From contig NZ_OY781872.1 of assembly GCF_963677065.1 (NCBI RefSeq), forward strand, positions 1,917,419 through 1,981,418: a stretch of DNA of 64,000 bases, given 5' to 3'. Under the pieces are notes generated by a model. That model ran no database searches. It was given only the letters and a program-made list of their open reading frames with translations, and had not been told where the DNA came from. Source of the DNA: an uncultured Methanoregula sp. Its GTDB lineage: Archaea > Halobacteriota > Methanomicrobia > Methanomicrobiales > Methanospirillaceae. The translations under genes were made by a program, and so were the position numbers. How positions within the stretch are numbered: the stretch's first letter is position 1; every line of letters begins with the position of its first letter. Shown here one piece after another: positions 61,941 to 64,000 of the stretch.

Positions 61941-64000
61941 ATGACCGAACGACCGGGACGAAAAGCATTGTTCACCGGGGCGGGTGCCCCGGCAGCACAG
62001 AGCCATTCAGATGAGATTGCAGCACATGTCAAACAGCTCAATGATGAGATTGCATCATCACTCTCGCGTGCAGTTGCCGGTTCCAGTACCGACCTGCTCG
62101 AACCTTCGAGGTTCGGGGCTGAATACGCGACCCTGATCGCTGCCGTGAATACCGCATTATCCCGGCTTAAAACCCCTCAGCCGCCGCTCGTTCCCGCCCC
62201 CGTTGTTCCGGCAAGCGCTACAACCAGTGCGGACGGATCCCAGGATGCCATTATTCAGGAACTCCGTCACCGCCTGGACCTTATGGTTGAACGCAACCCG
62301 GTTCCCATGCTGCTGACCACCCCGGCCTTCTCCATCCTAGGGGCAAACCCCGCCTTCTGCCAGATGAGTGGGATCCGGGAGGAAGATCTGGAGAAGTCGA
62401 ATCTTACGAGTTTCAGGATCCTCAGCCAGAGCGGGGAAGGGGCCAAAGTTGCCCTTCAGGAACGCCGCCGCTCGTTCGGCATGGTGACCCTTGAACTGCC
62501 ATCCGGGATACGGACCCTTGAGCAGTACTGCATACCGGTTATTGCCAGCGATGGCACGATAACCACGCTGCTCTTTGTGTATAATGACAGGACGGATCAA
62601 CAGAAGAAGAACGAGGAGATCGAGCAGCTCAAGCAGCGGTCAGAGACCATAGTCCAGCAGAACCCGATGCCGATCATCCTTGTCGACAAGACGTTCCATA
62701 TCCGTGTCGTGAATGAGGCCTACGTCAGTCTTACCGGAATACCCCGGCAGGAGCTGCTCAAGCGAACCCTCCATGATTTCCGGATCCTTGATCAGAGCGG
62801 GGAGGGGCTCAAGCAGGTGATCGGTGAGAAACGCCGCTCTCACGGGGAAGTTACGGTCGAGTTCCCGTCCGGCACAAAACGCCTGCATCAGTTCGGCATC
62901 CCCATTGCGGATTCCCACGGCGAAATCGGGAGTATCCTGATCGTCTATAATGATGTGACCGATGAACGGCGCAAGATGGAAGAGATAAAACTCCTGCACC
63001 AGACCGCGGAGACCATAGTCCAGCAGAACCCGATTCCCCTGCTGATGGCCAATTCCCAGTTTGTTGTGACCGATGCCAACGAAGCGTACCTGAAGATGAG
63101 CGGCATCTCCCGCGCCCGTATTATCGGTATGAGCCTCAAGGAGATCCGGATCCTGGAGCAGAAAGGCGATGGGGCCCGGGTTGCTCTCGACACAAAACGG
63201 CGTGCGTTCGGGGAAGTCACGGTCGAACTCCCCAGCGGCACCCATATCCTCGAGCAGTATGTTGTTCCGGTCCTTGGTGGCGACAAATCGATTGCCCATC
63301 TCCTGTTTGTCTACAATGAAGTGACCGAGCAGCGCAAAAGCCAGCTCGATCTCCAGAAGAAGATGGAGGAAGTTGCTGCACTCCGGCAGCGCTCGGATGT
63401 TATCATCAAACAGAACCCGATGCCTATCATGCTCATGAACCCGGCCTTCAAGATTGTGATGGTCAATGATGCCTATACTGCCCTGACCGGTATTGAGAAG
63501 GACCGGCTTGTCGGTATGAATGCACGGGATTTCAGGATAACCAGCCAGACCGGTGATGGGCTCAAGAAAGTCCTGACGGACAAGAAACGGAGTTTCGGGG
63601 AGATCACAATCGAGTTCCCGTCCGGTACCCGCATTCTCGAGCAGTACGGGATCCCGATGCTGGATGCCAAGGGCGAACTCTCGACCATCCTCTGCGTTTA
63701 TAACAACGTGACCACCCAGCGCGGGCAGGAGAAGCGCATCAAGGAGATGATGGACGAGGCACGGGCGAATGCCGAGCTTCTCACCGCAAGTGCTGCCGAA
63801 CTCCAGGCAGCAATGGCCAAGATTGCCGCAGGGGATCTCACGTACCGCCTCAGCATCGATGAAGCAGATCCCCTTGTCAAGCTCAAGGTGGATTACAATT
63901 CTGCAGGCGATGCGATACAGGGCGTTCTTGCAACCCTTTCCCAGGCAGTAATACGGCTCGATACTACCATCAATGACACCATCAAGAGCACCGAGGAGAT
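61941..64000 (+). CDS. Soluble chemoreceptor with four PAS repeats, partial
   Basis: An open frame from ATG 61941 to the right edge (686 codons, end not reached). After an Ala/Pro-rich N-terminus of about 110 residues, four PAS units occur, each with a N-P-x-P motif (VERNPVPML, VQQNPMPII, VQQNPIPLL, IKQNPMPIM) and an ending such as LLFVYNE or ILIVYND. A HAMP-like linker (IAAGDLTYRLSIDEADP) begins near residue 630, as in the receptor at 59038, so a signalling coiled coil should follow. There is no transmembrane segment in the visible part. It lies 59 bp after cheW. Confidence 0.9.
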   Translation, partial: MTERPGRKALFTGAGAPAAQSHSDEIAAHVKQLNDEIASSLSRAVAGSSTDLLEPSRFGAEYATLIAAVNTALSRLKTPQPPLVPAPVVPASATTSADGSQDAIIQELRHRLDLMVERNPVPMLLTTPAFSILGANPAFCQMSGIREEDLEKSNLTSFRILSQSGEGAKVALQERRRSFGMVTLELPSGIRTLEQYCIPVIASDGTITTLLFVYNDRTDQQKKNEEIEQLKQRSETIVQQNPMPIILVDKTFHIRVVNEAYVSLTGIPRQELLKRTLHDFRILDQSGEGLKQVIGEKRRSHGEVTVEFPSGTKRLHQFGIPIADSHGEIGSILIVYNDVTDERRKMEEIKLLHQTAETIVQQNPIPLLMANSQFVVTDANEAYLKMSGISRARIIGMSLKEIRILEQKGDGARVALDTKRRAFGEVTVELPSGTHILEQYVVPVLGGDKSIAHLLFVYNEVTEQRKSQLDLQKKMEEVAALRQRSDVIIKQNPMPIMLMNPAFKIVMVNDAYTALTGIEKDRLVGMNARDFRITSQTGDGLKKVLTDKKRSFGEITIEFPSGTRILEQYGIPMLDAKGELSTILCVYNNVTTQRGQEKRIKEMMDEARANAELLTASAAELQAAMAKIAAGDLTYRLSIDEADPLVKLKVDYNSAGDAIQGVLATLSQAVIRLDTTINDTIKSTEE

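Overview
The window is from a methanogenic euryarchaeon, most likely Methanomicrobiales and Methanoregula-like (an inference from gene content and style; no rRNA is present). The archaeal markers are TBP, MCM, replication factor C small subunits, aIF1A, NMD3, an Lhr helicase, archaeal-type CoA synthesis genes, MptD and methanogenesis marker protein 8. Many genes encode secreted proteins with DUF3821-like or lipobox features, and the cytoplasmic chemoreceptors have tandemly repeated sensor domains. Coding density is high, many genes overlap by ATGA or GTGA, and several ribosome-binding sites read GGTGAT.

Layout. 1-4158: partial glycosyltransferase, DUF99 protein, rubredoxin, pilin-like protein, TPR protein and an AIR-synthase-related enzyme. 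4155-15193 (all minus): a long, tightly packed run encoding RfcS, MCM, MptD, a TatD-like hydrolase, DUF424, NMD3, a Taw2-like wybutosine enzyme, CoaBC, pantoate kinase, phosphopantothenate synthetase, a divergent second RfcS-like ATPase and a methyltransferase. It joins replication, tRNA/ribosome and CoA synthesis genes. 15344-16904: two exported proteins. 16905-18043: a gene-free stretch holding three copies of a 281-bp tandem repeat with nested palindromes. 18044-22249: RPA-associated protein, phosphoesterase and Lhr helicase. 22274-26692: TBP and two AMP-forming acyl-CoA synthetases, the second with an N-terminal ribbon-helix-helix domain. 26833-35389: tRNA-Leu(CAG), DNA glycosylase, K+/H+ antiporter, MscL, marker protein 8, membrane proteins, an MFS exporter and aIF1A.

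35494-41781: an unknown protein, a receiver-GAF response regulator and a soluble chemoreceptor with three 140-residue sensor repeats, followed by a 1.4-kb gene-poor stretch rich in hairpins and G-run repeats. 41782-46295: a lipoprotein, an isolated Cas6b-like protein, an acetyltransferase, a cysteine hydrolase, a DMT transporter and a membrane-anchored winged-helix regulator. 46534-55789: nine consecutive genes for exported or membrane-anchored proteins, mostly unrecognised and many translationally coupled. 55825-57870 (minus): adenine deaminase and a small lipoprotein. 58151-64000: ParA-like ATPase, chemoreceptor with three PAS repeats, CheW and a second chemoreceptor with four PAS repeats that runs off the window.

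Main points for follow-up: the ParA-chemoreceptor-CheW cluster (possible positioning of cytoplasmic receptor arrays, with an apparent ATA start on parA), the RHH-acyl-CoA synthetase fusion, the orphan Cas6b-like protein whose usual catalytic histidines seem absent, the 281-bp repeat array, and the surface-protein gene string. No CRISPR array, transposase, CheA or replication initiator gene was seen.
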